Positions 1 through 7,334 of a stretch of 33,279 bases of DNA are shown here, in pieces. The stretch lies in the NCBI GenBank assembly GCA_030426845.1, contig JAUHXR010000065.1, positions 1-33,279 on the forward strand. The letters run 5' to 3'. Every line of letters begins with the position of its first letter. Positions within the stretch are counted from its first letter, which is position 1. A program made the position numbers and the translations under genes. The notes under the pieces were generated by a model. It was not told the origin of the DNA and did no database searches. It saw only the letters and a list, made by a program, of their open reading frames with translations. The DNA is from Polyangia bacterium. GTDB lineage: Bacteria; Myxococcota_A; Polyangia; Polyangiales; Sandaracinaceae.

Positions 1-604
1 CCCACACCGCGTCCTCGTCGCGCAGCTCGTCGTTGCCCATCCGCTCCTTGAGCTGAGCGAGGATCTTCTCGGAGGTCTTCACCCCGATGTCGGCGGTCAG
101 CAGGACCTCCTGCATCTCGTCGAGCAGCTCCGGATCGATCTCCCGCTTCTTGCCGAAGAGGCGCGCGAGCCGGGCGATGAACCCGCCCCGGGTCGAGGCG
201 AGCCCCTTGCGGAGCGCCTTGACGTCGTCGGCGCTCGCGCCCCGCTTGGCGGCTGGCGCCGCGGGCGCTTCCTCGGCTTCGTCTTCGCCTTCGTCTTCGT
301 CTTCGTCTTCGTCCGGCTCGAACGCGGCGGGCTCTTCTTCCTCTTCCTCGGGCTCGTCCGCGGGCGCCTCTTCCTCTTCCTCGGGCTCCGCCGCTGGCGC
401 CTCGGGCTCCGGCACGGGCTTCGCGGCCTTGGGCTTGGCCGCCTTGGCCGCCTTGGCCGCTTTGGGCTTGGCCTCACGGGCCGGCTCGCGCCGCTCGGAC
501 GGTTCGGTGCGCGCCGGGAGCTCGGGCTCCTTCTTGCGCAGGAAGAACCAGGCGATCAGGGCGACCACTACGACCGCCGCGACGACGCCGATTATCGTCT
601 CCAT
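1..604 (-). CDS. ftsY: FtsY, signal recognition particle receptor GTPase (N-terminal part; cut by window edge)
   Basis: FtsY docks SRP-ribosome complexes at the inner membrane for co-translational insertion. About 201 residues are visible; the GTPase (NG) domain lies beyond the left edge. Residues about 4-22 (IIGVVAAVVVVALIAWFFL) form an N-terminal membrane anchor, which some but not all FtsY proteins have. A long low-complexity linker follows: AAK repeats, then Glu/Asp runs broken by Ala-Pro, matching the acidic A domain of FtsY. From about residue 130 the helical N domain starts, with a characteristic LRKGLASTRGGF stretch and then IDPELLDEMQEVLLTADIG. The ATG at 602-604 has AAGGAG about 9 bases upstream, and a good promoter lies at 656-685. 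Recognition rests on the N-domain motif because the GTP-binding motifs are not in the window. Confidence 0.93.
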   Translation of the reverse strand, partial: METIIGVVAAVVVVALIAWFFLRKKEPELPARTEPSERREPAREAKPKAAKAAKAAKPKAAKPVPEPEAPAAEPEEEEEAPADEPEEEEEEPAAFEPDEDEDEDEGEDEAEEAPAAPAAKRGASADDVKALRKGLASTRGGFIARLARLFGKKREIDPELLDEMQEVLLTADIGVKTSEKILAQLKERMGNDELRDEDAVW

Positions 605-655
605 CAGGGGCTCCTTACCCGTCTCAGGCCCATCCTCCGGGGCCGAGGGCGGCCC

Positions 656-685
656 ACTATAGGAAGCGGCCGCGACGCGAGTCAA
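656..685 (-). promoter_or_regulatory. sigma-70-like promoter of ftsY
   Basis: Read on the minus strand: -35 TTGACT (680-685), 18-bp spacer, -10 TATAGT (656-661). Each hexamer matches consensus at 5 of 6 positions. The predicted start site lies about 45 nt before the ftsY ATG. It sits between the stop of the next minus-strand gene (701) and ftsY, so ftsY need not depend on readthrough. Confidence 0.6.
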
Positions 686-700
686 CGCGCCGCTCGGCTC

Positions 701-2383
701 TCAGGACCCCGGATCGATCCGGTCGGCGAGCGCCCGCGCGCGCCGCTCGATCGCGCTCGCCTCCTCGCGGGTCGGCGGCGCCTCGCCGTAGGCCGCGCGC
801 TCGACGTCGCGGGTCACGTGCGTGACCTCGCCGCGCACCTCGCTGGCTGCGCGGGTGGCGAGCTCGCGGGCCGTCCAGAAGGCCCACCATCGCCGGGTCG
901 GCGCGAGCGCTTCGGCGAGCGGCCGGTAGCCACCGAGCACCACCTGGCGCAGGCTGCGCAGGCCGACACGCGCGTCGCTCCATTCGCCACGGTGGGGCAC
1001 GCGCACCCGCGCGGTGGCCGACTCGTAGCCAGGGGCGGTGGCGGTGAGGGTCCACTCGCCCTCGGCGAGCCCGTCCAGGCGGAAGGCCCCGGCCGCGTCC
1101 ACCGTCGCCTCGCGCGGCTCGCCCGGGCCGCTCAAGGACACGCGCGCGACCCCGATCGGTCGGGCCTCGTCGGCGTCGAACACGCGCCCTCCGACGTCGC
1201 GGCTGGTCGCGGTGCGCGCGGTGGCCGCGGCGGCCGCGATCCCCGGCGGCGCGGGCAGCTCGTCCGCGCCGGACGCCGGCGCCGGCGTCGAGGGGCGGCC
1301 GCGACGCGAGGCGAGGGCGACCCCAACGAGGCAGATCAGGATCGAGCCGACCAGCCAGGGCCAAGGGGCGCCGCCCCCCAGCTCGACGTGGAGGGCGACC
1401 GGCGGGCTGCTCGCCGCCGGCCGCCAGGGCGCGTCGCTCTGAAAGCGCGCGGTGAGGCTCGGCGCCTCGACCACGGAGTCGATCGTCAGGTCACGGGCGA
1501 AGCGGCCGTCGTCGTCCGTCAGGAGCGTCACGAGGTGGGTCTCGTCGAGGAAGATCCCGACGGCCTTGCGGGCGAGCGGTCGCTCCGAGGTCGACAGGCG
1601 CCCGGCGATCTGGACGGTCTGCCCGCTCGCGATCGTCGACGGGGTGGCGGTCAGCGTCAGGTGGGTCGGCCGCAGCCTCACCACCAGGACCTCGGTTTGG
1701 GCCGCCGCGCGCAGCTCGTCCCCCGGCGTCCGCACCACGAGCCGCCCGGCCGCGGGCGGCCCGAGCGCGTCGCTCGGCACGACGAAGACCACCGCGCCGT
1801 CCTCGTCGGTCGTCCCCTCGGCCAGCACCTCGCGCAGCTCGTTGCCGAGCGTGATCGCGAGCCCCGCGCCGCCGAGCCGCGACTCGGCGTGGACCCGGAA
1901 GGCGTGGGTCGACCGGCTCAGATCGATCCGATCCAGCCGGCCCACACCCTCGAGCGCCATCCCGAGCCGCACGTGCGCGCGGGCCAGATCGAGGCGCTGC
2001 TCGACGCGCACCCCGCGGTAGCTCTCGTCGCCCGGGTAGTCCGCCTCCACTCGGTACTCCGACTGGGCGAGCTCGAAGGCCGCGCTCACCTCGCCGCGCC
2101 CGTCCGTCCGGCCCTCGGCCCGGCCGACGGCCAGCCGGTCGTCGATCGGGTAGACGCGCATCGTCACGGCGCGGTCGGGGAGGGGGTCGCCCCGATCGTC
2201 GCGGAGGGTGCCGACGAGGCGCGCGCCGGTCGGGAGCCGCTCGACCTGGAGCTCGATCCGCGTCTCGGCCCGCACGTGGACGATCGGCTGTGCGCGCGCA
2301 GGGCACGCGGCCCCCAGCAGCCCGGCTCCCAGCAGCCCCGCGATCCCGATTGTCGCGACCCCGCGGGCCGCACGGTCCGTCAC
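701..2383 (-). CDS. Secreted, membrane-anchored Ig-like protein with carboxypeptidase-regulatory-like domain
   Basis: 560 residues from a GTG start. The open frame continues upstream to 2788, but only this GTG places a signal peptide at the N-terminus: residues 10-27 are hydrophobic, followed by PARA-Q. A GAGG-containing stretch lies some 16-20 bases upstream, so the start is likely rather than certain. Residues about 40-335 look like three or four beta-sandwich (Ig/Big-like) modules. They carry phrases such as LVGTLRDDRGDPLPDRAV and TDEDGAVVFVV, typical of domains that compare a default with a supplied value. A membrane helix spans residues 341-359 and is followed by ASRRGR. Residues about 396-475 are a carboxypeptidase regulatory-like fold (GGRVFDADEARPIGVARV; AGAFRLDGLAEGEWTLTATAPGY in the same module). 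The last 80 residues are Arg/Glu-rich and helical. No enzyme motif is seen. By the positive-inside rule the regulatory-like domain would be cytoplasmic, which is unusual. Function unknown; envelope protein. Confidence 0.75.
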   Translation of the reverse strand: MTDRAARGVATIGIAGLLGAGLLGAACPARAQPIVHVRAETRIELQVERLPTGARLVGTLRDDRGDPLPDRAVTMRVYPIDDRLAVGRAEGRTDGRGEVSAAFELAQSEYRVEADYPGDESYRGVRVEQRLDLARAHVRLGMALEGVGRLDRIDLSRSTHAFRVHAESRLGGAGLAITLGNELREVLAEGTTDEDGAVVFVVPSDALGPPAAGRLVVRTPGDELRAAAQTEVLVVRLRPTHLTLTATPSTIASGQTVQIAGRLSTSERPLARKAVGIFLDETHLVTLLTDDDGRFARDLTIDSVVEAPSLTARFQSDAPWRPAASSPPVALHVELGGGAPWPWLVGSILICLVGVALASRRGRPSTPAPASGADELPAPPGIAAAAATARTATSRDVGGRVFDADEARPIGVARVSLSGPGEPREATVDAAGAFRLDGLAEGEWTLTATAPGYESATARVRVPHRGEWSDARVGLRSLRQVVLGGYRPLAEALAPTRRWWAFWTARELATRAASEVRGEVTHVTRDVERAAYGEAPPTREEASAIERRARALADRIDPGS

Positions 2384-2467
2384 TCTGAGCCCGGCGCGCA
2401 CCTCAGGACCGTGCCGCTCGTGCCGTACGCTATCAAGCAAGACGTGACCGGCTCTGGCGCATGTCGA

Positions 2468-2497
2468 TTGAATCGCGAGCCCGCCTCGATCGATAAT
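2468..2497 (+). promoter_or_regulatory. candidate promoter for the HEAT-repeat gene
   Basis: -35 TTGAAT (2468-2473), 18-bp spacer, -10 GATAAT (2492-2497; 5 of 6 to consensus). The predicted transcript would have a leader of about 60 nt before the GTG at 2563. It lies between two divergent genes (2383 minus, 2563 plus). Confidence 0.45.
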
Positions 2498-2562
2498 CCG
2501 AGGGGCGTGAAGGATTCCGTCCGGGGAGCGTCCCTGATCCTCGGGGGAGAAGAGGTCGGAGA

Positions 2563-3522
2563 GTGAGCACCACCCCCGGCGATCGGCGAATGGCGCCGGT
2601 ACGGCGAAGCGGAACGGCGAGGCTCGGGCGCCTGCTGTCGCTGAGCGCGCTCGCCGCGCTGCTCGCGGTGGGCGTGACCGCCTACGCCGACGCGCGCACC
2701 GACTACTTGATCCGCGCGCTGCGCACCTCGCAGATGTTCCGCGTGCGCACCCAGGCCGCGATCTCGCTCGGTGGGGCCGAGACGTCACCGGAGGTCGTCG
2801 AGGCGTTGACCGGCGCGCTCGGCGACGATCACCCCGCGGTGCGCGCCGCGGCCGCGGCCGCGCTCGAGCGTCACGGCGATCCCGACGCGCTCCCAGCGCT
2901 CCGCGAGGCGGCGCGCGATCGCGAGGCGGTGGTCCGGAGCGCGGCGACCCGAGCGGTGCGCGCGCTCGAGCGGGTCGCGCGGACGCGCCCTCGCTCCACC
3001 CCGACCGACCCGCGGCCGAGCCGGCCCTCGGGTGGACAGGCCCAGTACTACGTGGCCGTCGGGACGCCCGGCACGAAGGTTCGTGGGATCGATCGCGAGG
3101 CGCTGCGGTCCGCGCGCGCCGCCATCGAGCGGAGCGCGCAGGAGATCGGCGGCGTCCGGATCGCGCCCGACGGCGAGCGTCCGGGCGCAGCCCAGCGGGT
3201 GATCAGCGAGGACGGCCTCGTCGGCTTCTTCATCGACAGCTCGATCGTGGCGGTCGAGGAGCGGCCGGGCGGCGCGCTGCGGGCTCAGGTCTCGGTGATC
3301 CTGCAGTCGTACCCCGACCGGAACATCCGCAGCATGCTCAGCGGGGCCGCCACGGTGACCGGCGGCTCGGGAGCGACCCTGCGCCAGCAGGCCATCGAGG
3401 GGGCGTTCCGCGGCGCGCTGCGGAGCCTGCCCCAGGCGATGGCCGCGGGCGCGGCCGCGGCGGGCGCTGGGCCCGGCGGCGGAGGGTCGTCCAGACGGTC
3501 CCGGCGCGGGAGGCGACGATGA
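2563..3522 (+). CDS. Secreted or membrane-anchored HEAT-repeat protein
   Basis: 319 residues from a GTG preceded by a purine-rich stretch (gaggtcggaga). An in-frame ATG at 2590 is an alternative start. A hydrophobic segment at about residues 22-42 ending VTAYA-DA acts as signal peptide or anchor. Residues about 45-145 hold two to three HEAT-like repeats, for example PEVVEALTGALGDDHPAVR and DALPALREAARDREAVVR, each followed by Ala-rich helices. HEAT repeats are protein-binding scaffolds. Residues about 165-300 form a separate alpha/beta module (QYYVAVGTPGTKVRG; VGFFIDSSIVAVEE; RAQVSVILQSYPDRNI) that I do not recognise. The protein ends in a Gly-rich then Arg-rich tail (SSRRSRRGRRR). It is followed by a four-base ATGA overlap with a small ORF. 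Function unknown. Confidence 0.8.
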   Translation: MSTTPGDRRMAPVRRSGTARLGRLLSLSALAALLAVGVTAYADARTDYLIRALRTSQMFRVRTQAAISLGGAETSPEVVEALTGALGDDHPAVRAAAAAALERHGDPDALPALREAARDREAVVRSAATRAVRALERVARTRPRSTPTDPRPSRPSGGQAQYYVAVGTPGTKVRGIDREALRSARAAIERSAQEIGGVRIAPDGERPGAAQRVISEDGLVGFFIDSSIVAVEERPGGALRAQVSVILQSYPDRNIRSMLSGAATVTGGSGATLRQQAIEGAFRGALRSLPQAMAAGAAAAGAGPGGGGSSRRSRRGRRR

Positions 3523-3638
3523 CTCCGGCGGTGAAGCGGTCGCGAGCCGCCGCGGGCCGCGAAGTGGACACATGCGCCCCGCGGTCGCTATTTTTTCGAA
3601 TCACGGAGATCGTGGTGATGAGGACGGAATCCCGATGA
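3519..3638 (+). CDS. possible 39-residue ORF bridging the HEAT and HAMP genes
   Basis: ATG at 3519 overlaps the stop of the HEAT gene as ATGA. The ORF's own TGA (3636-3638) overlaps the ATG of the HAMP gene, again as ATGA. A strong Shine-Dalgarno GGGAGG (3508-3513) sits five bases before the ATG. The product would begin MTPAVKRSRAAAGREV and end EIVVMRTESR; no domain is seen. Against it, the promoter candidate for the HAMP gene lies inside it and no homolog can be checked here. It could be a real small protein or a translational-coupling leader for the HAMP gene. Confidence 0.3.
   Translation: MTPAVKRSRAAAGREVDTCAPRSLFFRITEIVVMRTESR
3565..3594 (+). promoter_or_regulatory. candidate promoter for the HAMP gene
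   Basis: -35 TGGACA (3565-3570; 5 of 6), 18-bp spacer, -10 TATTTT (3589-3594; 4 of 6), in a rare AT-rich patch of the window. The predicted start is about 34 nt before the ATG at 3635. Confidence 0.5.
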
Positions 3639-4303
3639 CCGCTGAGGCACAGCCGTTGCCCAAGCCCCAGAGCCCGCCCAAGCGGAGGCTCCGGAACTTC
3701 CTCCTCGATTCGCGGTTCCAGCTCAAGTACACGGGCGCGGTCGTCATCGTGACCGTGATCACGTCCGTCATCATCACGGGGATCGTTGGCGGCTGGGCCG
3801 GCCAGAAGGCCTACGAGTTCTCGCGCGGCCAGTCCGAGATGCTGACCATGCAGCAGGGCGGGGCGATGGACGTCTCGGACGAGCTGCAGGAGTTCCTCGA
3901 GGAGGAGGCCCGGCAGCGCGACGAGGAGGTCAAAGACCAGATCGTCAGCACCATCGTGCAGATGGTCATCAGCGTGACCCTGGTGCTGACCTTGATCCTC
4001 GGCATCACCGGCATCGTGATCACCCACCGGATCGTGGGCCCGGCCTACAAGCTCAAGCTCCTGCTGAGCGACGTCGCGAGCGGCAAGTTGAACATCAAGG
4101 GCGGCCTGCGCAAAGGCGACGAGCTGCAGGACGTGGGCGACGCGTTCAAGTCGATGGTGGCGGCCCTGCGCGATCGCCGCGAGGAGGAGCTCGCCCAGGT
4201 CGAGGAGATCCTCCAGGCCGCGCGGGACAGCGAGGTCGACGAGGACGTGGTTGCCAAGATCGCCGAGCTCCGCGAGCGCCTGCGCGCGACGCTGGACACC
4301 TGA
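3635..4303 (+). CDS. Two-helix membrane receptor with HAMP domain and no output domain
   Basis: 222 residues. The Pro/Lys-rich N-terminus is cytoplasmic. TM1 spans about residues 33-53, then a short acidic periplasmic segment (54-107) and TM2 at about 108-130. Residues 131-182 read as HAMP: HRIVGPAYKLKLLLSDVASG, then the DELQDVGDAFKSM signature. A 40-residue charged coiled coil ends the protein. There is no histidine kinase, methyl-accepting, GGDEF or other output module, and the periplasmic part is too short for a Cache or PAS sensor. HAMP domains relay helix movement across the membrane, so this protein probably acts through a partner. The ATG at 3635 is chosen because it precedes the first conserved residues and follows an AGGA stretch; the frame stays open to 3572. 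Partner and signal unknown. Confidence 0.8.
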   Translation: MTAEAQPLPKPQSPPKRRLRNFLLDSRFQLKYTGAVVIVTVITSVIITGIVGGWAGQKAYEFSRGQSEMLTMQQGGAMDVSDELQEFLEEEARQRDEEVKDQIVSTIVQMVISVTLVLTLILGITGIVITHRIVGPAYKLKLLLSDVASGKLNIKGGLRKGDELQDVGDAFKSMVAALRDRREEELAQVEEILQAARDSEVDEDVVAKIAELRERLRATLDT

Positions 4304-4340
4304 GCGCCGGACAGTCGAGCGTCGGACAGTCGAGCGCCGG
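4302..4340. repeat. 15-bp tandem repeat, about 2.6 copies
   Basis: Units GAGCGCCGGACAGTC (4302-4316), GAGCGTCGGACAGTC (4317-4331) and a partial third copy GAGCGCCGG (4332-4340). It begins inside the HAMP gene stop codon and fills the space before the convergent YraN gene. No clear terminator hairpin is seen here. Confidence 0.85.
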
Positions 4341-4370
4341 GGCTGAGCGCTGGCGAGCTGAGCCGTCGCC

Positions 4371-4739
4371 TCAGAACGCGTTGTCGAGGTAGTCCACCGC
4401 CGGCTCCTCGCCGTCGAAGGTCACCGACACCGCGTCGAAGCGCGCCGCCGCGCCGCGCAGGCCGTGTGCGCGCATCCAGGTCGCGGCCGCGGCCCGCAGC
4501 CGCGCCACCTTGGTCGGGGAGATCGTCTCGAGGGGCGAGACCAGACGCGCGTGCCGGCGGGCCCGCACCTCGACGAAGCAGTAGAGCCGGCCCCGGCGCG
4601 CGATCAGATCGATCTCCGCCCGGCCGACGCGCGCGTTCTGCGCCACGATCGCGAAGCCCTGACGACGGAGTCGCTCGGCGACGATCGCCTCGGCCCGGGC
4701 TCCCAAGGCGGCCGCGGCCGCGCGCTCCGTGCGTGACAT
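4371..4739 (-). CDS. YraN/UPF0102 family nuclease-fold protein
   Basis: 122 residues, the usual length for the family. Members have a restriction-endonuclease-like PD-(D/E)XK fold; the cellular role is not established, and Holliday-junction or DNA-recombination roles have been suggested. The conserved core is visible: Glu17 in the first helix (GARAEAIVAERL), Q34-N35 followed by VGRAEIDLIA with Glu42 and Asp44, then FVEVRAR with Glu57 and Arg59. Arg59 occupies the position of the catalytic Lys in classical PD-(D/E)XK enzymes, a substitution I believe also occurs in this family. The ATG at 4737-4739 gives the expected family N-terminus. It is convergent with the HAMP gene and downstream of the minus-strand lipoprotein gene, with a hairpin between them, so co-transcription is doubtful. 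Confidence 0.9.
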   Translation of the reverse strand: MSRTERAAAAALGARAEAIVAERLRRQGFAIVAQNARVGRAEIDLIARRGRLYCFVEVRARRHARLVSPLETISPTKVARLRAAAATWMRAHGLRGAAARFDAVSVTFDGEEPAVDYLDNAF

Positions 4740-4792
4740 GCGACCCCCATCGGGCTGGGGGGGCGGCGGTTTCGTGGCCCACGACGCGAAAC

Positions 4793-4818
4793 GGCCCACC
4801 TCCGAGGGGAGGCGGGCC
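4793..4818 (-). terminator. hairpin downstream of the lipoprotein gene
   Basis: Inverted repeat with 11-base arms (4793-4803 and 4808-4818), one internal mismatch and a 4-base loop. On the minus strand it is followed by GTTTCG, a weak U-tract. It lies 28 bases past the stop of the lipoprotein gene and upstream of the YraN gene. Confidence 0.5.
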
Positions 4819-4846
4819 GCCGCGATCGACCTCGGAGAGGCCAGCG

Positions 4847-5341
4847 CTACTCCTGCGGGCAGGCCTCGAAGATCGTCGGGTCGAGGTTCCGCTCGTCCTC
4901 GGGCTTGCGGCAGGGCACGCAGTACCCGCCGCGCACGCCCTCGCCGCCGGCGGTGACGAAGCCACGCTCGCCGCCCTCGAGGCAGCGGAAGCCGTCGCCG
5001 CAGTCGCAGAGCGGGATGTTGGTGTCGCCGGTGTCGGAGCTGCAGCGGCAGCTGCAGAACACCTGGTTGTTCACGGTCTGGCGATCGATGCAGCCCGCGG
5101 GGCCGCCCGTCGCGTCGCAGACCACCTCGGGGTTGCCGCTGAGCTGATAGACCATGCAGACGCGGGTGCGGCACTGCACCGAGCTCGTCTCCAGGTACAC
5201 CTCCTGCGGGTCGAAGCCGCCCGCCGGGATCGACTCGGGGACGCACGGATCGCCGACCGGCGAGCCCGTGCAGGCCGAGGCGGCGCAAACCACCGCGAAC
5301 AGGGCGGAAGCGGAGAACAGGAGCCTGACCGACCGATGCAT
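4847..5341 (-). CDS. Cysteine-rich lipoprotein of unknown function
   Basis: 164 residues. A type II signal peptide ends in AASAC with the lipid-attachment Cys at residue 24. The mature part carries 14 further cysteines, some in close pairs such as CSCRC and CDC, and is rich in Gly, Asp and Thr. This pattern suggests a small disulfide-stabilised, surface- or periplasm-exposed protein; such proteins are common in myxobacterial genomes. No enzyme or binding motif is recognised. The upstream region contains a pair of 14-base direct repeats within its leader (5356-5384). I see no clear promoter hexamers. Confident as a gene; function unknown. Confidence 0.8.
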   Translation of the reverse strand: MHRSVRLLFSASALFAVVCAASACTGSPVGDPCVPESIPAGGFDPQEVYLETSSVQCRTRVCMVYQLSGNPEVVCDATGGPAGCIDRQTVNNQVFCSCRCSSDTGDTNIPLCDCGDGFRCLEGGERGFVTAGGEGVRGGYCVPCRKPEDERNLDPTIFEACPQE

Positions 5342-5355
5342 ACCGAGCTACTCCA

Positions 5356-5384
5356 GATCTTGGGACCCCGGATCTTGAGACCCA
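5356..5384. repeat. 14-bp direct repeats with nested inverted repeat
   Basis: Copies GATCTTGGGACCCC (5356-5369) and GATCTTGAGACCCA (5371-5384), set 15 bp apart, differ at two positions. CTTGGG (5359-5364) and CCCAAG (5381-5386) also form an inverted repeat. The element is 15-45 bases upstream of the lipoprotein ATG, so it could be an operator or an RNA hairpin. Confidence 0.55.
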
Positions 5385-5516
5385 AGGTCGCCCCTAGGCG
5401 AGGGTTCCCTCTCGATCGTGACTTGCATTCGCGAGAGCGCGGCCTTTGGGGCCACCAGCGAACCGGCGGAACGCTACGTCGTTGCGGCGAAGGGTGTCAA
5501 GACCCCGCGTAACCCC

Positions 5517-5546
5517 TTGACAATTATCGCGAGTACTCAATACGAT
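5517..5546 (+). promoter_or_regulatory. sigma-70-like promoter of the first Glt-like unit
   Basis: -35 TTGACA (5517-5522; perfect consensus), 18-bp spacer, -10 TACGAT (5541-5546; 4 of 6). The predicted leader to the ATG at 5661 is about 110 nt. It is one of the best promoter matches in the window and probably drives the TPR gene and, by readthrough, gltD-gltE. Confidence 0.65.
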
Positions 5547-5660
5547 GGCGCCCTTCGAGGTTGTATGGCCTCGATATTACAGGTGATTTTCGGCTTCATG
5601 CCACACCTTTTTCGACAGTCTTTCGAGCCTGTTAGTCATTCGAGCATTGGGGACGAGCCC

Positions 5661-7334
5661 ATGAGGCAACACCTTCGGGTTGCGACGGTCATCGGTCTTT
5701 CGAGCGCGATGGTGGCGATGGCGCTGGGCGCGTGGAGCGCCACGACGGCCCACGCCCAGGACATGGTGTTCAACGTGGAGGAGACGGGGCAGCCGCCCGC
5801 GCCCCCCGCCGAGGGACCCCCGTCCGAGGCTCTCGCCAACGCCCTCCGGCTCTACCAGCAAGAGCGCTACATGGAGGCGTCGGTCCAGTTCCAGCGCGTG
5901 GTCGAGGGTGAGACCCAGGACGCGCCGGCGAACGTGCAGAAGGCGCAGTTCTTCCTCGGGAAGGCGCTCTACCACCTGCGCTTCTACCAGTCGGCGCTCG
6001 CGATCTTCGACGAGATCACCCAGCAGGGGCAGGGCCACAACTACTTCGGCCAGACCCTGCAGTGGCTGGCCCAGCTCGCCACCCAGCTCCCCGAGCCGGC
6101 GGGCATCATCGAGAAGGTCGGCCGCTACGGCACCGACCAGCTCGAGCAGTTCAACACCGCGGAGAGCAGCGGCCTCTACAACCAGCTCATCTACCTCATG
6201 GGTCGGTTCAAGTACTCGCAGGGCGAGTTCGAGGAGGCTATCCGGCTCTTCCAGCAGGTGGATCGCCAGAGCGACTACTACGTCTACGCGCGCTTCTTCG
6301 AGGGCATCGCCCACGTCCGGACCCGCCGCGCGCAGCCGGCCATCCAGGCGTTCCGCGCGATCGTGGACGCGATCGAGGAGGGCGTGACCGGCGTCGAGGA
6401 CACCAGCCGCATGCGCGATCTCGCGTGGCTCTCGCTCGCGCGCGTCTACTACACCGCGGCCAACCGCACGAACGCGGAGACCGGCGAGCGCACGATCGAC
6501 GGCACGCTCCTCGGCAACGCGGTCATCGCCTGGAACGAGATCGGCACCGGCTCGGAGTACTGGCTCGACGCCCTCTTCGAGGAGTCGTGGGCCTTCTTCC
6601 TCGCCGACGAGTACTCGCGCGCGATGGGCAACATCCACACGCTCTTCTCGCCCTACTTCGACGACGCCTACTACCCGGAGGCGCTCGTCCTCAAGGCGGT
6701 GATCTTCTTCTCGGCGTGTCAGGTCGACAACGCCGAGGCGATGATCTTCCAGTTCCATGAGCGGTACGACCCCGTCCAGGCCGAGCTGCAGTCCACCCTC
6801 GGCCAGTTCGAGGACAACCAGCAGTTCTTCGACTTCCTCCAGCGCGTCCGCGCCGGGGAGGCGAACCTCTCGCCCCGGATCCGCGGCGTCGTGAGCTCCG
6901 CGCTCTCCGACCGCACGCTCCTGCGTCACGTCGAGTACGTCCGGCTCCTCGAGGCCGAGGAGGCCCGCCTCAACCAGGCCCCGAGCGAGTTCAAGGACAG
7001 CAGCCTCGGCAGCCGGATCCTCCAGGACATCTTCGTGGCGAAGTCCTTCGCGATCGACCAGACGGGCGACCTCGCCCGCGGCCGGTACAACCGCCTGATC
7101 GACGATCTCAACGAGCTCATGAACCAGGTGGACACCGTCGAGCTCGAGATCGCGACCTTCCAGCGTGGCCAGCTCTCGCAGGAGATGCAGGAGCAGCAGA
7201 CGCAGGTGGCGCGCTCCGGCGGCCTCAACGTCGAGGTCGACGAGGAGCACCAGATGTGGCCCTTCGACGGCGAGTACTGGCGTGACGAGCTCGGGTTCTA
7301 CCGGCAGCAGGTCACGTCGCAGTGCGGTCGTTAG
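5661..7334 (+). CDS. Periplasmic TPR-like protein, possibly GltC-like
   Basis: 557 residues. The ATG at 5661 gives a signal peptide with cleavage after AHA (residue 32) and has GGGGA about 10 bases upstream; the frame stays open further upstream without coding character. The mature protein begins with a Pro-rich segment, then TPR-like helical hairpins: ALANALRLYQQERYMEASVQF, KAQFFLGKALYHLRFYQSAL and FEEAIRLFQQVDRQSDYYVY are typical. The second half (about residues 290-557) is helical with no recognised motif. The pattern (signal peptide, early TPRs, a YFGQTLQWL-type segment, then long helical tail) recalls GltC, a soluble periplasmic protein of the Myxococcus gliding complex. That match is from memory and uncertain, since in Myxococcus gltC lies in a different cluster. 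It heads the Glt-like cluster here. Confidence 0.8.
   Translation: MRQHLRVATVIGLSSAMVAMALGAWSATTAHAQDMVFNVEETGQPPAPPAEGPPSEALANALRLYQQERYMEASVQFQRVVEGETQDAPANVQKAQFFLGKALYHLRFYQSALAIFDEITQQGQGHNYFGQTLQWLAQLATQLPEPAGIIEKVGRYGTDQLEQFNTAESSGLYNQLIYLMGRFKYSQGEFEEAIRLFQQVDRQSDYYVYARFFEGIAHVRTRRAQPAIQAFRAIVDAIEEGVTGVEDTSRMRDLAWLSLARVYYTAANRTNAETGERTIDGTLLGNAVIAWNEIGTGSEYWLDALFEESWAFFLADEYSRAMGNIHTLFSPYFDDAYYPEALVLKAVIFFSACQVDNAEAMIFQFHERYDPVQAELQSTLGQFEDNQQFFDFLQRVRAGEANLSPRIRGVVSSALSDRTLLRHVEYVRLLEAEEARLNQAPSEFKDSSLGSRILQDIFVAKSFAIDQTGDLARGRYNRLIDDLNELMNQVDTVELEIATFQRGQLSQEMQEQQTQVARSGGLNVEVDEEHQMWPFDGEYWRDELGFYRQQVTSQCGR

Larger units (their letters stand above)
5342..5660. other. 319-bp divergent intergenic region
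   Basis: Separates the minus-strand lipoprotein gene from the first plus-strand TPR gene. It holds the direct/inverted repeat pair at 5356-5384 next to the lipoprotein gene and a consensus promoter at 5517-5546 for the plus-strand unit. The stretch from about 5510 is visibly more AT-rich than its surroundings. The open plus frame that begins at 5418 shows no sign of coding before 5661. Confidence 0.6.

Noticed and set aside
818-2566. 582-codon plus-strand ORF opposite the Ig-like gene
   Set aside because: The minus-strand frame has a signal peptide, TM helix and recognisable domains. The plus frame is Arg/Gly/Pro-rich with no domain.
4905-5147. Plus-strand 80-codon ORF opposite the Cys-rich lipoprotein gene
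   Set aside because: The minus frame has a clear signal peptide and lipobox. The plus frame has no ribosome binding site or recognisable features.
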